Shown piece after piece: positions 53,621-64,000 of a DNA stretch of 64,000 nucleotides. Numbering within the stretch: the first letter of the stretch is position 1; each line of letters starts with the position of its first letter. The notes under the pieces are model-generated. The model saw only the letters and a list, made by a program, of their open reading frames with translations. It had not been told where the DNA came from and ran no database searches. The DNA comes from Marinobacter panjinensis. GTDB lineage: Bacteria > Pseudomonadota > Gammaproteobacteria > Pseudomonadales > Oleiphilaceae. The position numbers and the translations under genes are program-made. The stretch spans positions 2,666,001-2,730,000 of the forward strand of contig NZ_SZYH01000001.1 in NCBI RefSeq assembly GCF_005298175.1, in the 5' to 3' direction.

Positions 53621-55126
53621 CTAAACCAGGTTGATGACGCTGAACAGGCCTACAGCACCCATCACGATCGTGTAGGGAAATGCCATGATCACCATACGTC
53701 CGTAGGATAAACGCACCAAGGGCGCAATGGCAGACGTCAGCAGGAACAGGAACGCCGCCTGTCCGTTCGGCGTGGCGACACTGGGCAGGTTGGTACCCGT
53801 GTTAATAGCAATGGCCAGTTCCTGGAAGTGATCGTAGTCGATACTGCCGGCATCCAGTGCCTGTTTGATTTCGCTGATGTACACCGTAGCCACAAAAACG
53901 TTATCGCTGATCATCGACAGCAGTCCGTTGGCGATAAAGAACATGCCCGGCTGCTGGTCCTTTGGCAGGCTGAGCACAAAATCGATGATCGGCTTGAACA
54001 GGTGCTGTTCGTGAATGACGGCGACGATGGCAAAGAACACCACCAGCAGCGAGGTAAAGGGCAGGGATTCCTGGAATGCCTTGCCGATCTGATGCTCGTC
54101 GGTAACGCCGGTGAACGAGGTGATAAGGATGATCACCAGAAGACCAATCAGCCCCACCTCCGCCAGGTGGAAGGCCAGGCCGACAACCAGAATCAGTGCA
54201 GCCATTGCCTGCACCCACAATGCAGCCTGGTCGGCCTTGGTCCGCTTGGTACGTTCGTTGTCGGCAAATTCCTCCAGCACCTGGCGCACCGGTTTCGGCA
54301 GGCGGGCGCCATAGCCAAACCAGCGCAGCTTTTCCAGCGCCCAGCAAGTAGTCAGACCTGCAGCCAGCACCGGCAGGCTGACCGGCGCCATATGCAAAAA
54401 GAAGCTGGCAAAGTCCCAGCCCACTACCTTGGCGATCAACAGGTTCTGGGGCTCGCCCACCATGGTGGCCACCCCGCCCAGCGCGGTTCCAATGGCACCG
54501 TGCATCAGCAGACTGCGCAGGAATGCCCGGAACCTGTCCAGGTCTTCGCGATGCAGCTCAATCACCTGTTCATCGCTGTTGGCGTTATGGTCCTTGTGTT
54601 GGTAGCCCTTGCCCGATGCCACCTTGTGGTACACCGAATAGAAGCCCACGGCGACGCTGATGATCACGGCGGTAACGGTCAGCGCGTCCAGGAACGCCGA
54701 AAGCAGGGCAGCAGCGGCACAGAACAGCAATGAAAGCGCAGATTTCGAGCGCACGCCCACCAATATCTGGGTAAAGGTCACCAGCAGCAGCTCTTTCATG
54801 AAGTAGATACCCGCCACCATGAACATCAGCAGCAGGATAACCGGGAAGTTCACCAGTACTTCGTGGTACACCGCGTCCGCCGTGGTCATACCGATCAGCA
54901 GGGCTTCGGTCGCCAGCAGGCCACCCGGTAACAGGGGATAGCACTTCAGCGCCATGGCCAGAGTAAATATGAATTCGCCCACCAGAACCCAGCCAGCTAC
55001 AGCTGGCCCAAGAGTCCATAGAATCAAAGGATTGGCAATCAGGAAAAGGATGATGACCTGTTTGTACCAGGCCGGTGCATTACCCAGGAAGTTGTGGGTA
55101 AAACCAGAGAGAACGGTAGTGGGCAT
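53621..55126 (-). CDS. nhaB: Na+/H+ antiporter NhaB
   Basis: A 501-residue membrane protein with about 12 helices. The N-terminus ([20 protein letters not shown]), [20 protein letters not shown] near 140-160 and [21 protein letters not shown] near 220-240 are NhaB hallmarks; the aspartate in [10 protein letters not shown] is a candidate ion-binding residue. NhaB exports sodium at high sodium load and neutral pH. An NhaR-like regulator is encoded 10 kb away; here an inverted repeat lies about 75-100 bases upstream. Confidence 0.95.
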   Translation of the reverse strand: MPTTVLSGFTHNFLGNAPAWYKQVIILFLIANPLILWTLGPAVAGWVLVGEFIFTLAMALKCYPLLPGGLLATEALLIGMTTADAVYHEVLVNFPVILLLMFMVAGIYFMKELLLVTFTQILVGVRSKSALSLLFCAAAALLSAFLDALTVTAVIISVAVGFYSVYHKVASGKGYQHKDHNANSDEQVIELHREDLDRFRAFLRSLLMHGAIGTALGGVATMVGEPQNLLIAKVVGWDFASFFLHMAPVSLPVLAAGLTTCWALEKLRWFGYGARLPKPVRQVLEEFADNERTKRTKADQAALWVQAMAALILVVGLAFHLAEVGLIGLLVIILITSFTGVTDEHQIGKAFQESLPFTSLLVVFFAIVAVIHEQHLFKPIIDFVLSLPKDQQPGMFFIANGLLSMISDNVFVATVYISEIKQALDAGSIDYDHFQELAIAINTGTNLPSVATPNGQAAFLFLLTSAIAPLVRLSYGRMVIMAFPYTIVMGAVGLFSVINLV

Positions 55127-55199
55127 TACAGGATTCTTCTGAGTAAACGGACGAGTGACAGTATGTGGTAACCGGCCCTTATCTTCCTTGATATTTACG

Positions 55200-55229
55200 T
55201 ACCCGGTAATCCCTCTAAGGTACCGGGTA
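55200..55229. promoter_or_regulatory. Inverted repeat upstream of nhaB
   Basis: TACCCGGTA (55200-55208) and TACCGGGTA (55221-55229) are perfect 9-base inverted arms with 12 bases between. They lie about 75-100 bases upstream of nhaB, in a region with no other feature, so they could be an operator or a leader hairpin. Confidence 0.45.
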
Positions 55230-55326
55230 GGTGACTATTTGGTCTTACACGCGACAAGGAAGAGCAGCCGAACGACCACCCCAAAAAGATTCGTAATATT
55301 ACTTAAAGACAGCGCCTTGAGCGACT

Positions 55327-56541
55327 TTATTTTCCAGTAACGGCTTCAGCCAGCATCTCGGCTGTAATCGCCGAGAGGGTCCAACCCAGATGGCCGTGTC
55401 CGGTGTTATAGAATACCGTCGGCAACCGGCCTGGCCCGACCCGTGGCATCATGTTGGGAAGCATGGGTCGCAACCCCGCCCAGGGCACCACGCGCCGGGT
55501 ACAGACGCCGGGGAAACACTGCTCTACCCAGCGGGTGAGCGGCCGAATCCGGTCATCCCGGATATCGCGATTATAACCACTGAATTCTGCCGTACCCGCG
55601 ACACGAAAACGGTCATCACCCAGCCGGCTGGTTACGATCTTGGTGGCGTCATCCAGCAGACTGACGGTCGGTGCCGCAGCCTGGGAGGCTTCGTCGTCCA
55701 GCTCAACGGTAATGGAATAGCCTTTGACCGGGTAAATATTGACCCGGTCGCCCAGCTTCGCCGCCAGCGCCCGACTGCCCACACCGGCACAGATCACCAC
55801 GCCATCGTAGGTGTCACGGGTTTGCTGTTCGCCGTCATGGGAGGTTACCCAGGCACTGGATTGATCGGCACTGAGTTCGGTCACGGAGTGCCCATAGAAG
55901 GTCTTGACCCCGAGGCGCTGGATCGCATCTGCCAGCCCGTTGGTAAACTTGTGGATATCACCGGTTGAATCGCTCTCGGTAAAAAAACCACCGTAATAGC
56001 GGCCCGCCAGCGTGGGTTCGATCGAGCTCATCTCATCAGGAGTGACCGCCCGGCGTTCAAGGCCGCCGGCGGCCAGCAGTTTCGAGACATTGGCAGCGTG
56101 GTCGAAGCCGGCCTTGTCGCGATAGATATGCAGGATTCCCTGCTTTTTCAGGTCAAAGTCGATACCTTCCTCTTGCGCCCATGCAAACAGGTACTCACGG
56201 GCGGCGATCGCCATGCGCGCCGTTTCAGTGGTGTTCTTCTCGTACTGGGGAATCGCGGCAATAAACTCGGCAAACCAGCTCAGTTTGTGCCAGGAAGGTT
56301 TGGGGTTCACCAATAGCGGCGCATCACGGCGGAACATCCACTTCATACCCTTGATCAGGGTCTGCCAGTTGTTCCACACCTCGGCATTGGAGGCCGACAG
56401 CTGGCCACCGTTAGCGAAGGAGGTCTCCATCGCTGCATAACGGTGTTTTTCGTAAACGGTGACATCCAGGCCACGCTTGGCCAGAGTGTAAGCGGTTGTG
56501 ATACCGGTGATACCACCGCCAATAACAGCAATTCGCTTCAT
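55327..56541 (-). CDS. dadA: D-amino acid dehydrogenase family flavoprotein
   Basis: A 404-residue FAD-dependent amine oxidase-type enzyme. IAVIGGGITGITTAYTLAKRG is the FAD-binding fold; ANGGQLSASNAEVWNNW near 46 and RRVVPWAGLRPMLPNMMPRVG near 345 are DadA blocks; the C-terminal GHGHLGWTLS contains the flavin-contact glycine-rich turn. DadA oxidises D-alanine and other D-amino acids; some relatives oxidise glycine. A tandem glycine riboswitch lies directly upstream, so glycine, or something made from it, is a likely substrate or signal. Confidence 0.9.
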   Translation of the reverse strand: MKRIAVIGGGITGITTAYTLAKRGLDVTVYEKHRYAAMETSFANGGQLSASNAEVWNNWQTLIKGMKWMFRRDAPLLVNPKPSWHKLSWFAEFIAAIPQYEKNTTETARMAIAAREYLFAWAQEEGIDFDLKKQGILHIYRDKAGFDHAANVSKLLAAGGLERRAVTPDEMSSIEPTLAGRYYGGFFTESDSTGDIHKFTNGLADAIQRLGVKTFYGHSVTELSADQSSAWVTSHDGEQQTRDTYDGVVICAGVGSRALAAKLGDRVNIYPVKGYSITVELDDEASQAAAPTVSLLDDATKIVTSRLGDDRFRVAGTAEFSGYNRDIRDDRIRPLTRWVEQCFPGVCTRRVVPWAGLRPMLPNMMPRVGPGRLPTVFYNTGHGHLGWTLSAITAEMLAEAVTGK

Positions 56542-56589
56542 AGCGATCTCCAGGGGCGTCCAGGGTTTCCTTTCTACACAGAATGATAG

Positions 56590-56797
56590 AAAGCACCCCT
56601 TCCGTCTCTGGACCTGAGAGATTCACGCGCCGTTTCAGCGAAATCGGCCGCTTGCTCCTTCGGTGTGCCAACGGACGCAGTCGTCGACAGCTCTTCGGAA
56701 AGTCTTCATGTTAGCGGTCCTTTTGCCTGAGAGTTTCCGGGGCAGTTGCTCCTTCGGCGCCGAGCACACTGTGATGTGGCTCAGTCTCTCCCGCTAA
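56590..56797 (-). ncRNA. Tandem glycine riboswitch
   Basis: On the minus strand the first aptamer reads GCGGGAGAGAC, then CCGAAGGAGCAA and CTCTCAGGCAAAAGGACCGC. A second aptamer follows with CCGAAGGAGCAA and AATCTCTCAGGTCCAGAGAC, ending about 50 bases before the dadA start. These are the conserved core blocks of glycine riboswitches. The second aptamer's 5' box is weaker. Expected effect: induction of the gene by glycine. Confidence 0.93.
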
Positions 56798-56878
56798 CAC
56801 CTCTGTTTTACAATCAATGCGAGTCTGCTACAGAAAATAGCAAAACTCCGGCGGTTTGAACACTCTTACCCGGTCCAG

Positions 56879-58711
56879 CTACTCGACTGTGACACTTTTC
56901 GCCAGGTTGCGGGGCTGATCCACGTCGGTGCCTTTCAATACCGCCACGTGATATGACAGCAGCTGCAGCGGCACCGTATAGACAATTGGAGAGGTGATCG
57001 GGTGCACCGACGGCAGCAACATCACGTGGATGCCGTCCTGGGCTTTGACGTCCGCCCCCTGGTCGGCAAATACAAACAACTCGCCACCCCTGGCACGGAC
57101 CTCTTCGAGATTGGACTTCAGCTTTTCCAGCAATTCATTGTTGGGAGCCACCGTAACGACCGGCATATCCCCGTCCACCAGGGCGAGCGGGCCATGCTTG
57201 AGCTCACCGGCCGGATAGGCTTCCGCATGAATGTAGGAGATTTCCTTGAGCTTCAGGGCGCCCTCGAGGGCCACGGGGAACATGGCACCACGGCCCAGGA
57301 ACAGGCTGTGGAACTTGTCCATGAACGATTTTGACAGCTCGACGATCTCGGCATCCAGGGCCAGCACCTGTTCCACCTGCCCGGGAATCAGACGGATGGC
57401 TTCAACAATTTCGGCCTCCCGCGCTTCTTCAAGGCCGTTATGACGTGCCAGTGCCAGCGTAAAGATCAGCAGGGCGGTCAACTGGGTGGTAAACGCCTTG
57501 GTGGAAGCCACACCGATTTCAGGGCCGGCCTGGGTCATGATTACCAGATCGGATTCCCGCACCAGGGAACTGCCGGGCACGTTGCAGATGGCCATGGCAG
57601 CACGGAAACCGGCCTTCTTGGCCTGCCGCAGCGCCGCCAGGGTGTCAGCCGTTTCACCGGACTGGGAGATGCACAGGAACAGGGTATCGGGCTGGATAAC
57701 GTGCTTCCGGTAACGGAATTCGGAGGCCACTTCCACGGAGCAGGGCACGCCTGCCAGATCTTCTATCCAGTAGCGCGCCACCATGCCGGCATGATAACTG
57801 GTACCACAGGCGATAATCTGGACATGCCGTACATTTTCCAGCAGATTGCCGGCCTGGGTACCAAGAGCCTGCTCCAGCACGCGGGTGTTGGTTACCCGGC
57901 CTTCGGTGGTGGCACGGATGACCCGTGGCTGCTCGTGGATCTCTTTGAGCATGAAGTGACGGTACTCGCCTTTTTCGGCGGCGTCCGAGCTGTGCTCGAA
58001 ACGGGTGATCGCCCGCTCCACCAGTTGCTTGTCGCGGTCGTGAATCTCGATGCGGTCACGGCTGATGTCGGCTATGTCGCCTTCTTCCAGGAACATGAAG
58101 CGATCGGTCACCGGCAGCAGTGCCAACTGGTCAGAGGCAATGAAGTTTTCGCCAATGCCCACGCCGACTACCAGCGGGCTGCCCTCACGACAAACCACCA
58201 TGTGATCCGGCTCGTCAGCATGGATCACCGCCAGGGCGAAGGCGCCGCGTAGATGCTCGATGGCGGAGCTGACAGCCTGGTAAAGACTGCTGCTGATGCG
58301 GTACTGTTTTTCGATCAGGTGGGCGACCACTTCGGTATCGGTCTGGGACGTGAACTCAAAGCCTTCGGCTTTGAGTTCTTCTCGCAGCTCCTGGTAGTTC
58401 TCGATAATACCGTTGTGGACGATGGCCAACCGCTCGCCAGACATGTGCGGGTGGGCATTGACCTGTGACGGCTCACCATGGGTGGCCCAACGGGTATGGG
58501 CAATGCCGGCAACCCCTTCCAAGCCCTCGCCGGTAATTACGTCGGCCAGTGCGGCAACCTTGCCCACTTCCCGCGCCCGGTTAATGGCGTGATTGCTGTC
58601 AATAACGGCCATCCCCGCTGAATCATAACCCCGGTACTCCAGGCGGCGCAGTCCTTCCAGCAAAATACCCTGAACGTCCCTTTCCGATACTGCACCTACA
58701 ATTCCACACAT
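56879..58711 (-). CDS. glmS: Glutamine-fructose-6-phosphate aminotransferase
   Basis: A 610-residue enzyme that makes glucosamine 6-phosphate from fructose 6-phosphate and glutamine. The mature N-terminus is cysteine (MCGIVGAV), the glutaminase nucleophile, followed by [13 protein letters not shown]. Two SIS domains follow, each with conserved CGTSYHAG / SGETADT and the C-terminal LAKSVTVE. The start at 58711 is required for Cys1. Downstream of glmU by 49 bases and on the same strand. No glmS ribozyme is visible, as expected outside Firmicutes. Confidence 0.97.
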   Translation of the reverse strand: MCGIVGAVSERDVQGILLEGLRRLEYRGYDSAGMAVIDSNHAINRAREVGKVAALADVITGEGLEGVAGIAHTRWATHGEPSQVNAHPHMSGERLAIVHNGIIENYQELREELKAEGFEFTSQTDTEVVAHLIEKQYRISSSLYQAVSSAIEHLRGAFALAVIHADEPDHMVVCREGSPLVVGVGIGENFIASDQLALLPVTDRFMFLEEGDIADISRDRIEIHDRDKQLVERAITRFEHSSDAAEKGEYRHFMLKEIHEQPRVIRATTEGRVTNTRVLEQALGTQAGNLLENVRHVQIIACGTSYHAGMVARYWIEDLAGVPCSVEVASEFRYRKHVIQPDTLFLCISQSGETADTLAALRQAKKAGFRAAMAICNVPGSSLVRESDLVIMTQAGPEIGVASTKAFTTQLTALLIFTLALARHNGLEEAREAEIVEAIRLIPGQVEQVLALDAEIVELSKSFMDKFHSLFLGRGAMFPVALEGALKLKEISYIHAEAYPAGELKHGPLALVDGDMPVVTVAPNNELLEKLKSNLEEVRARGGELFVFADQGADVKAQDGIHVMLLPSVHPITSPIVYTVPLQLLSYHVAVLKGTDVDQPRNLAKSVTVE

Positions 58712-58760
58712 ATACCTGTCACCTGTTCCGAATGTACCGAAGCCTGTTGCGGCTTTTGAA

Positions 58761-60128
58761 TCAGTCTTTTTTGACCGGGCGTTCCCAGTTATCGATATTC
58801 CGCTGACGTCCGCGGGCGACGGCGAGCTCGCCTGCCTCCACGTTGCGGGTAATGGTGGAGCCGGCACCAATGGTGACATTGTCCGCCAATGACACGGGTG
58901 CTACCAGGGAGGTATTGGAGCCCACGAAAACACCATCGCCCAACACCGTTTTGTACTTGTTCACCCCATCATAATTGCACGTAATGGTTCCTGCACCCAC
59001 ATTCACATTACGTCCCAGTATGGCATCGCCCACATAGCTGAGGTGATTGATCTTGCTGCCCTCGCCAACGTCGGCCTTCTTGGTTTCCACAAAGTTGCCC
59101 ACCTTGGTGCTGTCCGCCAGCTTTGTACCAGGCCGCAACCGCGCAAATGGGCCAACCTGGGCGCCGCGACCGATATCCGCGCCATCAATAACCGAATTGG
59201 CCTCGATACGCGTCCCCTCGCCAATCGTGGCGTCGCGAATCACACAGTTGGGACCAATGCTGACATCGTTGGCGAGGGAAACATTGCCTTCAAACACTGC
59301 ATTGATATCAATCAGCACATCCTGGCCTACCGACAGATTGCCCCGTACGTCGATCCTGGAAGGATCTGCCAGGGTGGCACCCTCGGTCATCAGCCGATTC
59401 GCCTCCTGAAGCTGGTACCACCGCTCCAGTTCCGCCAGTTGCAGACGGTTATTCACACCCTGTACTTCGTATTCGTTGGCAGGCTGCGCCACTGAAATGC
59501 GTACGCCCTTGTCGGCCGCCATGGCAATGATATCAGTCAGGTAGTATTCACCCTGAGCATTACTGTTGGACAGCTGTGGTAACCAGTCTTTGAGGTGGCG
59601 TGCAGAAACCGCAAGGATTCCGGTATTCACTTCCTTGACTGCTTTCTGGGCATCGGTGGCGTCTTTCTGCTCTACAATGGCGGTCACATCCCCGGCATCA
59701 TTGCGGAGGATGCGGCCGTATCCATCCGGGTTATCCAGGGTCACCGTTAACAGGCCGAGTGAATACTCACTTACCTGTGAAGTCAGTGCTTCTAGGGTTT
59801 CCGGCCGCGTCAGCGGAACATCGCCATAGAGAATCAGCACCCGTGCATCGTCCGGCAATGCCGGCAGTGCCTGAGCCACGGCGTGGCCGGTGCCCAGTTG
59901 CTGTTCCTGCAACGCCCATTGCACGTCTTCAGCCGGGGTGATGGCTTTTACCTGCTCCGCACCGTGTCCGATAACGCCATGGATACCAGCGGCACCCAGT
60001 TTTCGGGCCGTGTCCATGACATGGTGAAGCATGGGTTTGCCGGCAATGCGGTGGAGAACCTTCGGCAGGGCGGATTTCATGCGCGAGCCCTGGCCCGCGG
60101 CCAGAATTACAACGTGCAGGGATGTCAT
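58761..60128 (-). CDS. glmU: Bifunctional GlcNAc-1-P uridyltransferase / GlcN-1-P acetyltransferase
   Basis: A 455-residue bifunctional enzyme giving UDP-GlcNAc for peptidoglycan and lipid A. The N-terminal pyrophosphorylase starts [21 protein letters not shown]; the C-terminal half is a left-handed beta-helix of hexapeptide repeats ([40 protein letters not shown]) near 265-440. Start 60128 ([12 protein letters not shown]). Sits between the atp terminator and glmS. Confidence 0.97.
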   Translation of the reverse strand: MTSLHVVILAAGQGSRMKSALPKVLHRIAGKPMLHHVMDTARKLGAAGIHGVIGHGAEQVKAITPAEDVQWALQEQQLGTGHAVAQALPALPDDARVLILYGDVPLTRPETLEALTSQVSEYSLGLLTVTLDNPDGYGRILRNDAGDVTAIVEQKDATDAQKAVKEVNTGILAVSARHLKDWLPQLSNSNAQGEYYLTDIIAMAADKGVRISVAQPANEYEVQGVNNRLQLAELERWYQLQEANRLMTEGATLADPSRIDVRGNLSVGQDVLIDINAVFEGNVSLANDVSIGPNCVIRDATIGEGTRIEANSVIDGADIGRGAQVGPFARLRPGTKLADSTKVGNFVETKKADVGEGSKINHLSYVGDAILGRNVNVGAGTITCNYDGVNKYKTVLGDGVFVGSNTSLVAPVSLADNVTIGAGSTITRNVEAGELAVARGRQRNIDNWERPVKKD

Positions 60129-60172
60129 AGGTTTACCACACTCCGGGATGATGGCGAGTTTGGGTGTATTGA

Positions 60173-60246
60173 ACAAAAAAAGCCGCGTCCCTGGCAAATG
60201 ACGTTCCGGAAACATTCCGGTGGGTCATCCGTTTCAGGATGCGGCT
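60173..60246 (-). terminator. Terminator of the atp operon
   Basis: On the minus strand AGCCGCATCC (60246-60237) pairs with GGACGCGGCT (60190-60181), followed by seven or more T residues. Inside lies a second hairpin, CCGGAA-TGTT-TTCCGG. It begins about 50 bases after the atpC stop. Confidence 0.85.
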
Positions 60247-60294
60247 CTTGTCAGACGAACGGCTGCCGATACGCAGGTTCCGGAGATTCCGGCC

Positions 60295-60717
60295 TCAGCG
60301 AACGTTTTTGCGCAGCTTCTGAATCGTGCGCAACTGGGCGGCAGCTTCTGCCAGCTCGGCTGCGGCACGAGAGTATTCAAACTCGCCTGTCTTGTTTGCC
60401 AGTGCCTTTTCAGCTTCTTTCTGTGCTTCCAGTGCCGCTGCTTCGTCCACATCCTTGGCGCGGATAGCCGTATCAGCCATCAGGGTCACGAGGTTGGGCT
60501 GTACTTCCAGGTAACCACCTGAAACGTAGAGAATTTCCTCTTTCCCATCCTGCTTGATGATCCGCACTGAACCGGGCTTGAGCTCGGTCAGCAGCGGAGC
60601 ATGGCCCAGCTGGATACCCATCTCACCCTCGGTACCGGTAGCGATAAGCATCTCTACCAGTCCGGAGTAGATTTTTTCCTCGGCACTTACGACGTCACAA
60701 TGTACTGTCATAGCCAT
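60295..60717 (-). CDS. atpC: ATP synthase F1 subunit epsilon
   Basis: A 140-residue epsilon subunit: an N-terminal beta-sandwich ([39 protein letters not shown]) and C-terminal helices ([21 protein letters not shown]). It couples F1 to the c-ring and inhibits ATP hydrolysis. AGAGG lies eight bases before ATG 60717. Last gene of the operon. Confidence 0.97.
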   Translation of the reverse strand: MAMTVHCDVVSAEEKIYSGLVEMLIATGTEGEMGIQLGHAPLLTELKPGSVRIIKQDGKEEILYVSGGYLEVQPNLVTLMADTAIRAKDVDEAAALEAQKEAEKALANKTGEFEYSRAAAELAEAAAQLRTIQKLRKNVR

Positions 60718-60753
60718 TTCTGATGCCTCTTGGGTCTGAAAGTGAAGGAAGTC

Positions 60754-63067
<2,314 letters not shown>

Positions 63068-63133
63068 AAGTCACTGCCTTTTCAAGTTAGACACTCATGT
63101 GGACCAACGGGCCCGCCGCAGCGGGCCACGGGC

Positions 63134-64000
63134 TTACCAGCTTTGAGTGGTCTTGAATTTCTCCAGAGCAGCTTTCAGGCTGGCGGCAACGTCGTCATCA
63201 AACTTGCCTTCTTCACCGATCTTGTCGAGCACGTCTTTCTGTTCGGCACGCATCCAGTCAAGCAATTGCGCTTCGAATTTCACCACGTTATTGACTTCGA
63301 CATCGTCCAGGAAGCCTTCGTTAGCTGCAAACAACACAGTACCCATTTCCGCAACGGTCATGGGGCTGTACTGGTTCTGTTTCATCAGCTCGGTAACGCG
63401 CTGACCGTGCTCCAGCTGGTTCCGGGTGGCTTCGTCCAGGTCCGATGCAAACTGGGCGAACGCCGCCAGTTCACGGTACTGGGCGAGTGCCAGACGGATA
63501 TTACCGCCAAGTTTCTTCATGATCTTGGTCTGGGCAGAACCACCAACCCGGGATACAGAGATACCGGCGTTCATTGCCGGTCGAATACCGGAGTTGAACA
63601 GGTTGGTTTCCAGGAAGATCTGACCATCGGTAATGGAGATTACGTTGGTCGGTACGAAAGCGGACACGTCACCGGCCTGGGTTTCAATGATCGGCAGTGC
63701 GGTCAACGAACCGGTCTTGCCTTTCACTTCACCGTTGGTCAGCTTTTCAACCTCGTCGGCATTGATCCGGGAGGCACGTTCCAGCAGGCGGGAGTGCAGG
63801 TAGAATACATCACCCGGATAGGCTTCACGGCCCGGCGGACGGCGCAGCAGCAGGGAAATCTGGCGATAGGCCACTGCCTGCTTGGACAGATCATCATAGA
63901 TGATCAGCGCGTCTTCGCCACGGTCACGGAAGTACTCACCCATGGAGGTACCGGAATAAGGTGCCAGGAACTGCATCGCAGCAGGATCGGCAGCACCGGC
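63134..64000 (-). CDS. atpA: ATP synthase F1 subunit alpha, C-terminal part
   Basis: The frame runs off the right end of the window; 288 codons plus the stop are present. [29 protein letters not shown], with [36 protein letters not shown] and [12 protein letters not shown] are alpha-subunit hallmarks. The catalytic-interface arginine lies in the SVSRVGG segment. First of the four F1 genes seen here. Confidence 0.99.
   Translation of the reverse strand, partial: AGAADPAAMQFLAPYSGTSMGEYFRDRGEDALIIYDDLSKQAVAYRQISLLLRRPPGREAYPGDVFYLHSRLLERASRINADEVEKLTNGEVKGKTGSLTALPIIETQAGDVSAFVPTNVISITDGQIFLETNLFNSGIRPAMNAGISVSRVGGSAQTKIMKKLGGNIRLALAQYRELAAFAQFASDLDEATRNQLEHGQRVTELMKQNQYSPMTVAEMGTVLFAANEGFLDDVEVNNVVKFEAQLLDWMRAEQKDVLDKIGEEGKFDDDVAASLKAALEKFKTTQSW

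Overview
The window reads as a chromosomal segment of a halophilic or marine gammaproteobacterium, most probably a Marinobacter-like organism. The evidence is mixed: moderately GC-rich coding sequence, the gammaproteobacterial order atpA-atpG-atpD-atpC-glmU-glmS, nhaB, a second cation/proton antiporter, choline-to-betaine genes (betIBA plus a BCCT-like carrier), and an AlmA-type long-chain alkane monooxygenase. The genus is an inference from gene content, not from a search.

Layout. 1-3.7 kb: a beta-oxidation block (thiolase, two paired acyl-CoA dehydrogenases, an SDR broken by a one-base frameshift). 3.7-7.2 kb: a PLP dehydratase and a Baeyer-Villiger-type monooxygenase divergent from a TetR regulator. 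7.3-15.8 kb: pntAB, a patatin, a small envelope group (membrane protein, ExoD, BamE-like lipoprotein), an Old Yellow Enzyme with its divergent HxlR regulator, and ompW. 15.8-24 kb: rhlE, a thioredoxin/Lgt-like membrane fusion with dsbG, a DUF302 protein, mltF, a lipid A acyltransferase and almA. 24-27.3 kb: a patch of short minus-strand accessory genes with an attC-like hairpin, a truncated VOC gene and a Rho paralogue that lacks the RNA-binding N-terminal domain. 27.3-29.9 kb: LdtD/MepK-type peptidoglycan enzymes, apparently translationally coupled to a small membrane protein and then to the Rho-like ATPase. 30-34.8 kb: a PfkB kinase, a LOG protein, an acetylpolyamine amidohydrolase, a YgjV protein and the BCCT-like carrier. 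35-38.9 kb: betA, betB, betI. 39-41.5 kb: ahpF and ahpC, each with an OxyR-like site. 41.5-47.5 kb: a class II HDAC-like amidohydrolase, an SbtA-like carrier with an NhaR-like regulator, a Kef-type antiporter and a Mut7-C protein. 47.5-51.9 kb: nrdB and nrdA behind a cobalamin riboswitch, with palindromic repeats inside the transcript. 51.9-55.1 kb: a DUF3047 protein, a solute-binding protein and nhaB. 55.3-56.8 kb: a dadA-type oxidoreductase behind a tandem glycine riboswitch. 56.9-64 kb: glmS, glmU and the end of the atp operon.

Themes. Osmotic and ion homeostasis (bet genes, NhaB, Kef, SbtA-like), lipid and hydrocarbon catabolism (beta-oxidation, AlmA, two monooxygenases), cell-envelope upkeep (LdtD, MepK, MltF, lipid A acyltransferase, DsbG) and redox defence (AhpCF, PntAB) dominate. 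The parts least explained by known systems are the ldtD-mepK-small membrane protein-Rho-core chain, with a probable CTG start, and the combination of a B12 riboswitch and a REP doublet in the class Ia ribonucleotide reductase leader.
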